DNA of 64,000 bases, from contig MZZL01000387.1 of the NCBI GenBank assembly GCA_002749535.1, positions 498,090-562,089 of the forward strand. Direction: 5' to 3'. Under the pieces are notes generated by a model. It ran no database searches and was not told the origin of the DNA. It worked only from the letters and a program-made list of their open reading frames with translations. The stretch is from Apophysomyces variabilis. Lineage: Eukaryota; Mucoromycota; Mucoromycetes; Mucorales; Mucoraceae. This document shows positions 27,994-38,593 of the stretch, piece by piece. Every line of letters starts with the position of its first letter. Position 1 is the first letter of the stretch. Made by a program: the position numbers and the translations under genes.

Positions 27994-29302
27994 ATGTCTG
28001 GCAGTAATCAACGCATCGCTATCTTCCCGACGCGCATGTAAGCCTCCTACTCTACTGTACCCATTCAGCTTGGGAGCAAAGAGACGTTCTTTCATTCGAA
28101 CGTCTAAAACCCGAAAAGAAAAAAAGGACGCTTGCTCTCGCTCGTTACAAGAATAGGACAATCATGGTTAACAATTACTTAGGGCACTTACGACCATGAA
28201 AACGAAATTAAAGGGTGCTCAAACGGGTCATTCATTGCTGAAACGGAAGGCCGAAGCATTGACCAAGAGATTTAGAGTCATCTTGCAGAAGATTGACGAG
28301 GTAAAACAAAACAGGAGAAACTGGGAAAATTATAGACGAGCAGACGGTTAAGAAAAAACGTTCATCGTATCTAGCTCAAGTGCAAGATGGGTCAAGTTAT
28401 GCAAACAGCTTCTTTCTCCTTGGCCGAGGTGCAGTATATCACTGGTGACATTAGGTAAAAAGATCTTGACAGGATTATGCCGAGATAACAAGTATTTGTG
28501 GCAGTTATCAAGTCCAGGAGACATCTAAAACTGCTCAACTACGAGTGCGTACCAAACAAGAAAATGTTTCTGGTGTTATGCTTCCTGCCTTTGAAATGTA
28601 CTCTGAAGGTGGCAACGGTAAGCTATCAAAAAACGGAAAAAAAAGCAAGACCACACCTTGTTGCCGAGACGATTTGCTCACATTAGCTGTTCGCAAAAGC
28701 ATTTGAATTTACTGGTTTGGGTCGTGGTGGTCAACAGATCCAAAAAACAAAAGAAGTATATACCAAGGCTGTGGACACGTTGGTCGAGTTGGCCAGTCTT
28801 CAGGTACAAGGATAGAAATAGCAAGTACCGCGGAGATCAACTAACAAGAACAAAAAAGACGGCCTTCGTTATCTTGGATGAAGTGATCAAGGCCACTAAC
28901 CGCCGTGTGAATGCAATCGAACACGTCATTATCCCTCGATATGAGAATACCATCAAATACATTATTTCTGAACTGGATGAACAGGACAGAGAAGAATTTT
29001 TCAGGTAAGAAAGTCAATGTCACCTTGCGTTTCAACTGATCAAAACGTTCATATTATTCAGATTGAAGAAGGTGCAAGGAAAGAAGAAGGATCGTGCCGC
29101 TGCAGAAGAAGCTGCTCGAGCTATTATGGCTGCTGAAGCGGAAGAGAAAGGACATGATGGTAATGAATACGGGAGAACACATATTTGAGAATCTTTTAAA
29201 AATTGATTTTTTTTTATTCTATTAGTCACAATACTTCAAGCTGCGAACGAGACTGGTCAAATAGACATGTTGGACCAGGAAGATGAGGATATTATTTTTT
29301 AG
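27994..29302 (+). CDS. VMA8: V-type H+-ATPase subunit D
   Basis: Central-stalk subunit D of the vacuolar proton pump V1 sector. Eight exons: 27994-28037, 28183-28300, 28375-28454, 28505-28617, 28700-28803, 28859-29004, 29062-29159 and 29226-29302, giving 259 aa (yeast Vma8 is 256). All phases agree. Conserved blocks: [15 protein letters not shown] at the start, then [18 protein letters not shown] and [11 protein letters not shown]. Further on are [30 protein letters not shown] and the family signature [15 protein letters not shown] [17 protein letters not shown] long antiparallel coiled coil is expected at both ends. The C-terminal tail is acidic. Intron 1 immediately after the MSGS exon is 145 nt, longer than the other introns here. 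Confidence 0.95.
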
Positions 29303-29518
29303 GAAATAAGTAAAAACTGTGTAGCGCAACGCAAAGAAAAAAAAAAAAAAGTTTAGCTGTGTGAAATGGAGTACAAGCTAGATTATAAGAACAAAAATTA
29401 TGGCGTGCGTACATGTGCGTATGCGTTTGTGTAAGTGGGAAACAGGCGGTCAATGTTGGGTGGGAAGACGTTCTTTGGTAACGATAAAGATCGTTTCTGT
29501 ATACACGCTTTTCTTTTG

Positions 29519-30639
29519 TTATGTTCGCGGCGTTGTGGCCATTCTTTGATGCGACGATGTATTCGAGTTCCGGTGCCAAGGATGAGTAACCTCATCTTCT
29601 TCATATCCATCTGACTGAGGTTCGAAAATCTCGAGATCGGCAGCTTCACGTTCTCGTCTTCGCTTTCGTATGACAAAGAATGCAATACTGGCTAGCAATG
29701 CTAAGCCTGCTACACCGCCCACGACACCACCCGCAATAGCTTTTGTGGAATTATTGTCGGTTTCGTTATTGTTAGCTTGCGAAGGATTCACTACCGTAGA
29801 AGGCGTGGATGTCACGGTAGGCGCTGTTCCTGATAAGGTTGGCAAAGACGAAGAAATGGGATGGGTTGTCAAAGCTGTCACTGTGGCGGATGTAAGTGTC
29901 AACGAGGTAGAAGATGGGGTCGGCGTAGTGCTGGACATATCAGTTGTGGTACTAATAAGAGTCGTCATTGTCGTATCTGTAGTAGTGCTACTCTCTGTCG
30001 TGGCTGTCGAATGAGTCGGACTTGCAGTGGTCGTGGACTCGGTGCTAGTAGTGCTGGATAGTTCTGTTGTAGTTGTAGTATGTTGTGTGGAAGTAGGGAC
30101 TTGTGTCGTTGTCGTTGTTGAAGGTGCTTCCGTGGTCGTCGAAGCTGCGCTTGTGGTCGTAGCACTTGATGTCGAAGGATCCGTTGAGGTTCCAGATGTC
30201 TCACTCGTTGTGGACATGTCGACTGATTTTCATTGATCCAATATATGCATTGGTTACTTTGTGTTTTGTTTTTCTTATTTACCTGAAGTGGATCCAGTCT
30301 GATCTAAATAAGAGTACATATCAGTGATTGCTATTTTTAATTTGGATACTGCCGTCCAATTTCATGGTTCAGATCTTCACGAATCAGAAAGCGTCATTAG
30401 GTTTAAAAAAAGAAAAAAGAAGAAGACAAAGAAGAGCAAAAATAAAAAAAAAATAAAAAAAAACAAAAGCCTCGTTTTTCTTCATCTTTTTCTTCGATAG
30501 TTGTAAGATGGAAAAGAAAGGGAAAAATTAGAGGATGAAACTCACCAGCGCTGTCATCTTGAGCTTCAACAAGACTGAGTAACCAGGGGTTGGATACCAT
30601 GGTTACTGCAAAAAGGGATATCGTTTGTGGAAAATACAT
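29519..30639 (-). CDS. Ser/Thr-rich single-pass membrane protein (wall-sensor-like)
   Basis: Exons 30546-30639, 30283-30303 (21-nt microexon) and 29519-30222 give about 272 aa. The N-terminus is hydrophobic (PQTISLFAVTMVSNPWLLSL) and ends VEAQ, consistent with a signal peptide. If the second ATG (30600) is used the signal is weaker. A region of about 150 residues is almost only Ser, Thr and Pro, as in O-mannosylated stalks. Asn-rich NNNETDNNSTK precedes one transmembrane helix (AIAGGVVGGVAGLALLASI) and a basic stop-transfer RKRRRER. The short cytoplasmic tail is acidic, then polar. The architecture resembles Mid2/Wsc-type cell-wall stress sensors, but no Cys-rich WSC domain is present, so function is inferred only from layout. 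A mucin-like adhesin is the alternative. Confidence 0.72.
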
Positions 30640-31242
30640 AGAAAGAAAAAGATCAAGGTGAAAAAGAACGGGCCCCAATCAAAGCAAAAAAAAAATTATA
30701 AACGCTGTCGGACTTAGATTGGCTCTCACAAAGGGCAACGCTACAATAAGGTCATAGACATGATTGGGCTATTCGATAATGGTCACTAGGGATTGCAAAC
30801 CTTGTTATGATCAGTGATCTCATTAGAGCTCAACCGTCACTTTTACATAATCACAATTCAAACGTAATATGACTTCATTTATGATACTGAAATAGGAATA
30901 CTGATATGTGTATGTTTTTGTGTGATGCCAACTAGGACCATGGATGTTTTCTTTCGTCCATAAACGAAGACGTAAATATACTGAAATGCCCATTCAAAAC
31001 AAACATAAACTCTTTTCAAAAAAGGTTATTCTTCCCTGCAGCAGGGTTTGATATTGCAATTCCATGAAATAGATTTCGCATATTGACAATACAGATATTG
31101 CATAGCCAGGTAGTCTCCCTCCAACAAAGCTTGGCGTCTCGAAAAGTAGCGTACGTAAGCAGTTTGAAACTCAGCGTCGACATGTAGAAGCATCTGTTAA
31201 GCAAATATACATGATATGCACGGACCAGAACAAAGTTAGGTC
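30640..31242. other. intergenic region without recognised genes
   Basis: AT-rich with oligo-A tracts. Minus-strand frames up to about 60 codons (31016-31204) show no domain. It holds the promoter of the Ser/Thr-rich protein gene. Confidence 0.4.
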
Positions 31243-31400
31243 ATTCAAGCTGCTCTTTGAGGGATGTCTAAGTGGCTCGGCTGCCGCAAACCATGTGGGT
31301 ATTCATGCTCGTACGGCATAACGACGGGACAAGCAATAGGAGAAAGACCTTGTTCCTGAACGTGCCTACAACATGGAAATAGCTGGCTGAATTTGTGCTA
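31243..31400 (+). pseudogene. decayed transposase N-terminus (HTH segment)
   Basis: One frame reads FKLLFEGCLSGSAAANHVG then IHARTA. That is the helix-turn-helix pattern (small residues, then GIHxRTAxRW) of transposases common in Mucoromycota. The frame is broken by TAA at 31319-31321 and TAG at 31337-31339. The intervening RRDKQ and EKD residues still look like the family. The stops fall where Gln and Trp/Gln codons would be expected, consistent with C-to-T or G-to-A transitions. No DDE catalytic domain follows, so only a fragment remains. Family placement is by pattern memory and is tentative. Confidence 0.45.
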
Positions 31401-32459
31401 CATCTGGCAAAAAAACCACTTCTGCATTGGAGCCTCCAACTCAAAGATAAACTCCACGACTGGTTTCCTGATATTGATCTAAAAACATATAAGCGAGTTC
31501 TACCTAAGGTTTGGCATTACATCAGTAAAGTAATCAGTGTACCGGTTCAATATGCTCACAAGCATCGTAAGATAAGGTGTATCTACTTCTAAGTATTATA
31601 TTTCTTAAACACATATAATTGACTTATCCCCACAGCATACGAAGAGAACGTAACACGGATGTGTCTGATAGTATACAAGTGTTTGCCTCTGTTGCTAAAG
31701 GAAACATGACGCAGCTCCAAGGATGGAAAGAGCTGTATTTAAATCTGTGGTAGTTATATTGGGAAGCTGAAGTCACCATCTTTTGTCTTCCCTTATAACA
31801 ACTGAACATGAGTCAGTCTTAAACGTTAAAATTTCCCTTTAAAGGAAAGCTAAACTGTGCTTAAAATTGTAAGACAAGCAGACTACTTCATACATCACAA
31901 GATGTGCCTTTAATACATTATCAAGCAGAAATGCCATATGTTACCTACGTACATATAACGATGGTGTTAAAATCTTTCACCCTAAAACATAGGATTAACC
32001 TCAGATCAAAAAGAAAATGACAATGACCATTGTTACATCTATTGTAACGGCGCTTAAACCTTGCACATTTCGGTTGTGATTTCCCACAGTACCAAGGATA
32101 TGCATGCCGAACCCTATTGTTCTGAATGTAGAACTTCCTGTTCAGAAAGACATCGGTTTTACAAAGTTCAACACTTAGATTCAGACGACGCACGGAAAAC
32201 TCGTTGACGTTCGTTCTACAACTGAAGTCATGCGACATTTCAATGTCCGCAGGGCTCAGGGTCACAGATTTGTTTTTCTGATGTATGAGTCGACTGTCCT
32301 TTCTGCGTGGGGAACAGGAATGGGAAAAAAAAAGTAAAAAAAGCTAAATTAAAATCTGTTGATTCTTGTTGGATTTCTTTAATCCTTTTTGCTTTGTTTG
32401 ATGCGATAAATCATAAGAAAAATAGAGAGAAAGAGAGGGGTGACAAGGGAACGATGTTT
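31401..32459. other. region after the transposase remnant, no intact gene
   Basis: May hold further decayed transposon sequence. A plus frame at 31395-31592 and a minus frame at 31945-32265 (106 codons, several Cys, many Asn) are open but not recognisable. No terminal inverted repeats were found by eye. Confidence 0.35.
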
Positions 32460-34008
32460 TCAACCACCCAAAGGTTCATAACTCCAAATCCTTGCTCGAT
32501 TATCACCTGAACCAGTGGCAAATAATGGTTTTTCTCCTGGGCTGGTGGCCACCGAAATCACTGTACAAGAGGCTTGCGTGAGGAATTTTTTTTGTGCGGG
32601 GAAGAAACGAAATGTTCTTTTTTGACTTGAATAGGTTCAAAATAGCTTACCAGAATTCTTATGGCCTTGTAACATGAATTCAGTTTGACCAGTTCTTGGA
32701 TCCCAAAACTGTACACCTCGATCTTTGGATCCGGATACAATCCAATGACCATCGGGTGTTGTCGCCACCGACAACACAAAGTCCTATAAGCACAGATTGA
32801 ATGAATCACGCTGCTTGCACATAGAACGATAAATAGAAGGATTAAATTACCTTGTGACCCCTAAAGACTCGGGTACGTGCGCTTCTGTTATTTCGATCAT
32901 ATCGTTCACTGGTACCCAATTGCCACATACGAAGTGTCTTATCTAAGCTGCCACTGACCAATGTCTTGCCGTCGGGCATAAAAGCCACGGAGTACACACT
33001 GTCTTTGTGTCCCTTAAGTCGTTCCAACATATTACCTGTGACTGCATCCCAGACACGCACAATCTTATCTAGACATCCAGCAGCCACAAGCCTATTATCA
33101 GGAGAAATAGCCACACTGGTCACACCAGGATCCTTTTGATCATGTTCCTCGACTCGAAGGACATGGATGCAATTTCCTTCAGCCCAATCCCACAATCGTG
33201 CCGTTCGATCGCAGGATCCAGACACAAGAATACGCCCATCACGACTAAATTCAAGCGAATAAATATCTTGATCATGACCCTGTAGAATTCGTCGGATGCG
33301 TTTCTTGCTAATATCCCAAATCTGTGTTTATCCCCCCCCCAAAAAAAATAAAATAAAAAAATAAAAGATGCCGTTGAGACCCATCTTCTTTTCACTATCA
33401 CACCTTAATCTCATCCATGATTTTACCCTGATTTGTTTATCTTCTGCACCAGTGGCCAAATACTTGCCATCAGGACTAAAGCTCACAGATCGAATGTAGA
33501 GATCATCATCTCTTCCTGTGGTCTCATCTTGGAGAACACTAAATAGAGCAGTCATTAGGAAATTGCAAATTCAAGGATAGGACTAGCTCCACTCACGCAA
33601 CTCGTGCAGCAGTGACAACATCGTAAATGTAGGCCACCTGATTACATCCCGCAGCAAGGTATCTACCATCAGCGCTAAATTTGACACAGCAAACTTCGCT
33701 GCGATGATCAAAACTGTGCACAAGTTCCACTTTAAGATAACGATGTTTCTTCGGATTGAACCTAAAAAGAAACCATAAATTCCCTTGTTTTCAATCATAG
33801 ACGACTCATGCTTCTTCTTTCTTACAATGCAAACCAGTCTTCCCCCTCGACTTTCATGTTAGCAGGAACACTCTCTGGATCAATGTCACCAAGAGCACCC
33901 GGTACACTAGGCGTGGTGCTGCCGCTGTGAGGACCAGCCCCGGGCATAACAGTACTTGTTGGTCCCCGTACGGATGCTACGTTTGGTCGTAAGTATCTTC
34001 GTTGCAAC
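32460..34008 (-). CDS. Tup1-like transcriptional corepressor, WD40 portion without the N-terminal tetramerisation domain
   Basis: Tup1/Groucho-type corepressor beta-propeller. The linker exon ([13 protein letters not shown]) leads to [29 protein letters not shown], the block that normally precedes the propeller. WD repeats follow: [111 protein letters not shown] and the closing [19 protein letters not shown]. Introns are in phase throughout, including the last one, between KNS and VISVAT. The propeller is therefore apparently complete. The Gln-rich N-terminal domain needed for tetramerisation and Ssn6 binding is not upstream; acetyl-CoA synthetase sequence is there instead. The 5' boundary and expression are uncertain. 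It may be a truncated paralogue. Confidence 0.8.
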
Positions 34009-34039
34009 CTAACGATTAAAAGGAAATGGCTCTACTTAC

Positions 34040-35010
34040 GTTGTGGAGCTGGAGGTGGAGGGGGTGTGATGACCTTACGGACTTGTAAAGCCAATTCCTG
34101 CTCCAATCCTTCCGAATCTTCCACATTAGGTTTAAGCGTACAGAAGGCATGGATGCATTGACCGGTCAGATCGTCATGTCCGCCCACCACGGCAGCCTCA
34201 CCCACAGAATGATGCAAGATCAAAGCTGGCTCGATCTCAGCCGTCGATAAGCGGTGACCGGACACATTGATAACATCTAATAGAGGAAGAGATAAGATGG
34301 GGAAAAAATCAGTACGCCAAAGGACACAGAATATGGGTTTTGGTCGGGTAGCCTACATACCATCCACACGGCCCTGGATCCAAATGTAACCATCTTTATC
34401 ACGGCGAGCACCGTCACCGGTGAAGTAATAACCCTTGTAGGGATTTAAATAGGTGTCGAGGTAACGATGGTGATTGTTGTATACGGTACGAGCCATCGAA
34501 GGCCAAGGCTGGGCAATGGCCAGTACACCAGAGACATCGTTGCCAGTGAGTTCGGCACCTGTCTGAGGGTCGAGAATCGCTGGTTTGATACCGAAGAAGG
34601 GGAAAGTGGCCGAGCCTGGTTTCATCTGTGTGGCGCCCGGCAGGGGAGCAATGACGATAGAACCTGTCTCTGTTTGCCAGTAGGTATCGACGACAGCACA
34701 TCGGCTCTTGCCGACCTGTTCACAATACCACTCCCAGACTTCCGGATGATTGATTCACCGACAGATCCAATCACTCGAAGACTCGACAAATCATAGCCCT
34801 GAAGCCATTTATTTCCTAGTCGACGTAGTGCACGAATAGCTGTAGGTGCGGTATAGAATTGCGTAATCTTGTGCTTCTGGACCACTTGCCAGAATCGCGA
34901 GGGATCAGGATATGTTGGCGTGGATTCAAATCAGAGAGTCGTTGCGCCGACTGCTAAAGGACCAAAAACGAGATAAGTGTGGCCTGTAATGCAGCCAATG
35001 TCACCCAAAC
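34040..35010 (-). pseudogene. acetyl-CoA synthetase fragment, 5'-truncated, frameshifted, fused to Tup1
   Basis: Minus strand, beginning at an intron 3' splice site near 35011 and reading [75 protein letters not shown] and [14 protein letters not shown] follow. All are acetyl-CoA synthetase blocks (adenylate-forming core, TGD motif, hinge and the start of the C-terminal domain). Defects: TGA at 34931-34933, a one-base deletion near 34745-34750 shifting the frame after GSVGE, and Trp to Cys in the usual DIGW block. The N-terminal ~300 residues are absent, and so is the C-terminal lid with its catalytic Lys (PKTRSGKIMRR). Similarity stops after LQVRKVI near 34068 and Pro-rich sequence leading to Tup1 follows. 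One intron (34277-34360) is still in phase. Non-functional as an ACS. Confidence 0.85.
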
Positions 35011-35652
35011 CTAGCCAAAAATAAACATATCAGGTTAACTAAGACGCTCTCTCTAATGAAAAGGAAAAACAGGGAACAGGAAAGTATAAACAGGATGCGG
35101 GGAGAGAAAAAGAAGAAAAAAGGGGGGAAAGTTTAGCAAGGAACAAAATGAAATGTTCGGGCGGGGATGTCAACCTGCATGCTATAACGGAACTTTTGAG
35201 TAACTATTACTTACTTGAGAGGCTTTGTTAATTTAGCCACATGCTTCCCTTTCATCTTCGGCTTGTTCGAGAACAAAAGTTCAATATCAGTAACGTGTGG
35301 GCAAAGACGTTACCTTCGTAGAATGGCTACTCTCTACTGGATGTCCTTTTGTTTGAAGCAGCCGTTCCCCTTTCATATTAAAGAAAAGGTATAATCGTTC
35401 TTTTTTAATATACTGCAATTGCCTGGATCAAGAAAAGCCAATTGCATCGGAAAATCCGGAAATATAAGGCTCAGATCACGCTATTTTCGTAAAGCGGCAC
35501 TATCGGATTTTTGGGTTTAGAAAGTGACACCAAAATGGGCTTGTTTTCGTACGGGCTTATTTCTATATCACGAACTGTCATACATAAATATAAGGGAAAG
35601 AACCTCCTCTTCATTCTGCAATATTTTTGCCTACAAAGAAAATACTAAAACC
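35011..35652. other. intergenic region upstream of the ACS fragment
   Basis: Purine-rich on the plus strand near 35080-35150 (pyrimidine-rich on minus). No missing ACS exon could be found on the minus strand. A TA-rich tract (cataaatataag, about 35583-35594) is a weak TATA candidate for the following gene. Confidence 0.4.
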
Positions 35653-36547
35653 ATGGGAGATACCTGTTGCTGTTGTATTCCTGGACGGTAAAAAAAAGGA
35701 GTTTGGCAGTCGATTCATCAGTTTGCTAAACCGAAATGTCATCTTTTGCTTTTCTTCTTTAAAGTGTGGGCGTTATTATCATCGCCTTGCTTTCTTCCCT
35801 CATCTATCTTGCATCCCTTGTTTTCTTGCTGAAAGCTGGCATATGTAAGTCAAGCAAAGTAGTAAAGAAGGAAAGCATCTTCCATATCTAACAGACCATT
35901 CCTTTTTCTTTTGTTTGAACTTAGCACAAAACTTCTACCAAGGCATTGATCAAGGAACAGTGGTAGCCTTTTGGGTTATGGTTGCTTGGACCGCTCTTTA
36001 TTCTTTAGGCTCTCTGTTCGGTCTCATCGGAAGCTTGACGGTAAAGTTAGCAAAAACGCAACAAACTGAGATGTTCTGATCCGGAAGATATATTAAATAT
36101 AGACCCATCGTGGTATGGTTGACTTTTTCAGAATCGTCTATTGGATCATGACGGTGGTCAGTCTTATTCTCTCGGTTATTTTCCTTATTGTCTTTGTTGT
36201 CAAGAGACATTTACTTTACAACTACTGCATGGAAGAAGCTTCGAAAGATCCCGACTTCGCAAACGAGAACATTCCACAGTTATGTCAAAGATCGATCAAT
36301 ACATCCTTAATCGTTTATGGCATTCTCGTTGGTGTCATTAATTCGCTAGAGGTAAAAGAAGAACCTTCTTTAGCTAGCAAACTCATGCTAACGGACTAAT
36401 GCTTGCCTATTTTTCTTATTTTTAATTATTCAGTTCTACTTTGCCACGGTGATCAGTGCTTATGCTTATCGATTGAAACAACGTAACCAGCATGAGCAAT
36501 TGCGAACTATGGAACAAGAATATCCTGTCGCTAAAACCCCTAATTAA
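35653..36547 (+). CDS. four-TM membrane protein with N-terminal Cys cluster
   Basis: Exons 35653-35687, 35765-35844, 35925-36040, 36103-36351 and 36434-36547 give 197 aa in consistent phase. The start MGDTCCCCIPGR has four consecutive Cys next to the first helix, a likely S-acylation site. Four hydrophobic helices follow: GVIIIALLSSLIYLASLVF, AFWVMVAWTALYSLGSLFGL, IVYWIMTVVSLILSVIFLIV and SLIVYGILVGVINSLEFYFA. A short loop with two Cys lies between helices 3 and 4, and the tail is polar (RLKQRNQHEQ). The layout is tetraspan-like, but the large loop lacks the CCG motif of true tetraspanins. I know similar uncharacterised proteins in fungi but no function. Confidence 0.75.
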
Positions 36548-36910
36548 ATTATAGTAATCCACTTCTCATTTTCTGATTTTTCTTTGTATTTTGTATGTAA
36601 TTATCAAGCATACCTTCCTTATCCTTTATTCATGTATCTGTTATCATTGAGAATTGCTTCGGACAAAAACATTTCGCTCTCGGACAAAAACATTTTTGAG
36701 GTACCGACTACCAATTTAAGTCTCAGTTAGGACATACTAAGTTCACCAATGCCTCTCGGACAAAAACTGTTGCTTATGTGCAAACCTTTTGTCTCGCAAA
36801 ACACATGAAAGCGTCCCTTTTTCATAAAAACGCGTCCCTGTGACTGAAAGCTTAATAGTTGAATAAACTGTTTCCGACATACTTTATCCTTTAGTTTGAT
36901 TATTGTCAAG
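36548..36910. other. left flank of the MULE with short direct repeats
   Basis: Holds three copies of a cggacaaaaac motif (from about 36660, 36681 and 36757) and two copies of gcgtccct (about 36811 and 36833). These look like subterminal repeats of the transposon. No coding sequence. Confidence 0.45.
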
Positions 36911-38593
36911 ATGAATGCCCTCATTGGAAAAGTTTTCGACACGCATACTGATGTGCTTAATGCTGCTCAGGCCCTGGCAAAAGAGCACGGGTTTGCAGTG
37001 ACAACAGCTTCGAGCACACCTGGTCATCACATATATATTAAATGTATCCATGGTGGCCAATACCAGAATACCCGCAAACTCAAAGATGAAGAGCGCAAGA
37101 TATGTAGGACTTTGGTGCGTTCGGGATGCCCCTGGAAGATGTATGCATCGATCAGCGCTAAACACGGGTACAAGTTTTTAGTCAGAAAAGTTGCTGAAGA
37201 TGTTGATCATACGCATAATTTGACTGATGATCCAACAATATACCACCAACATCGAAAGCCAGATATTTCAACTGATATCCGAGTTCGCTCAATGACCCGA
37301 CATGGCGTAAAACCTTCGCACATTTACAATGAAATAAGGAACGATGACGGTACGCCTTCGATGAAAATGAAGGATATATACAATTTCCGTGGAAAAATGT
37401 TTAAGATTGCCAGGGGTGGACCGGTGGCAGACTTGTTGGAATTTCTAGAGGATCGTCAGTATGAGATCAGATACGAATTGACTGAAAGCAACGAGTTAAA
37501 ATCGCTTCTTGTGTATCGGTCTGATGCTCTTGAAAAAGCAGTCCGATTTGCAGAGGTTATAATCATCGATGCAACGTATAAAACAAATAGGCACAGAATG
37601 CCTCTGGTGAACGTGGTCGGTATCAGTAATGTTGGTGGTAACCGCTTACGTAGCTTCCTTATTGCTCAAAGCTTAATTGTCGATGAGACAACCATATCAT
37701 ACGAATGGATAGCTACGGAGCTTCGTTCCAATATATGGAGTGCTAAACAGCCAGCATTGTTTGTTACGGATGATGACAAAGCGTTACAGCAGCATTAAAA
37801 TATGTCTTTCCTGCCAGTAATCATATTTTGTGTGCCTGGCACAATGAAAAGAATTTTATTAAGCATGCGCAAGGTTGCTATGTCAAAGATAGCGAGGAAG
37901 AAAAGAAGTACCTGGACGCCGTGAAGGGAATGATTTGGAGAAGAGATGAACAGGGGTTCAATGAATCACTGGAAAACTACCGTGCAGCAGTCAAAGACAT
38001 GAACAAAGAAGAAGAGCTGAATAGCTATTTGGACAAGTAAGATAACTAAGATATGTGTCTTTATACAAATCAAACGTAGACTTCTACAACAGCAAAAGAA
38101 ATGGGCTGGTTTGCATACCGAGAAATATGCCCATTTTGGAGCACGTACAACGCAGCGTACTGAAGGCATGCATCGTGCTCTTAAATATGTACTTGAGACT
38201 CCAGGAAGTCTACTCAAGCAGTTTAACTCTTTTGACATTTGGCTAGCCAAAAACATAATGCTATAATTGATAGTTTTATAGAGATTAATATTGGTAATTA
38301 TGCTTTAGGCTGAAGAGCATAAGCATGATCTGAACCAGGAATTACATCGGATCCCAGTGCTGCCATTTGAAACTAAGCATCAGATGCGATTTTTGCTTGG
38401 GCGAGTAAGCCATTATGCCATCCACAAGTTGAAGAGAGAATTGCATATTGCACGCAAGCATGATATAGAACCTTCAGATAACTGTAATTGCCCGACAAAA
38501 ATCAACTACCAGTTGCCTTGTAGACATATGGCTCCCAAGATGGAAGCTGTTGACCTTGATTTCATTGGCAAGAGATGGCATAAGCCCTGAAGG
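36911..38593 (+). pseudogene. MULE transposase, frameshifted
   Basis: The N-terminal part resembles FAR1 DNA-binding domains: Cys/His-rich, with KCIHGGQYQN, RSGCPWKMYAS and HTHNLTDDP. The MULE catalytic core shows the first acidic residue in EVIIIDATYKTN and the second in LFVTDDDKAL. After a one-base deletion near 37785 the frame resumes as KYVFPASNHILCAWHNEKNF. The third acidic residue lies in RTTQRTEGMHRALKYVLE, after the 38037-38079 intron. Two more frame breaks (about 38255-38310 and 38580) separate the SWIM zinc finger CNCPTKINYQLPCRHM, which ends KRWHK. The DDE residues themselves are retained, so decay appears recent. The ATG at 36911 is the first in frame. Confidence 0.85.

Noticed and set aside
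27827..28156. 109-codon plus-strand frame
   Set aside because: It overlaps the first VMA8 exon in another frame and has no domain.
29670..30236. Val-rich plus-strand frames opposite the Ser/Thr-rich protein
   Set aside because: Antisense shadow of repeated Thr/Ser codons.
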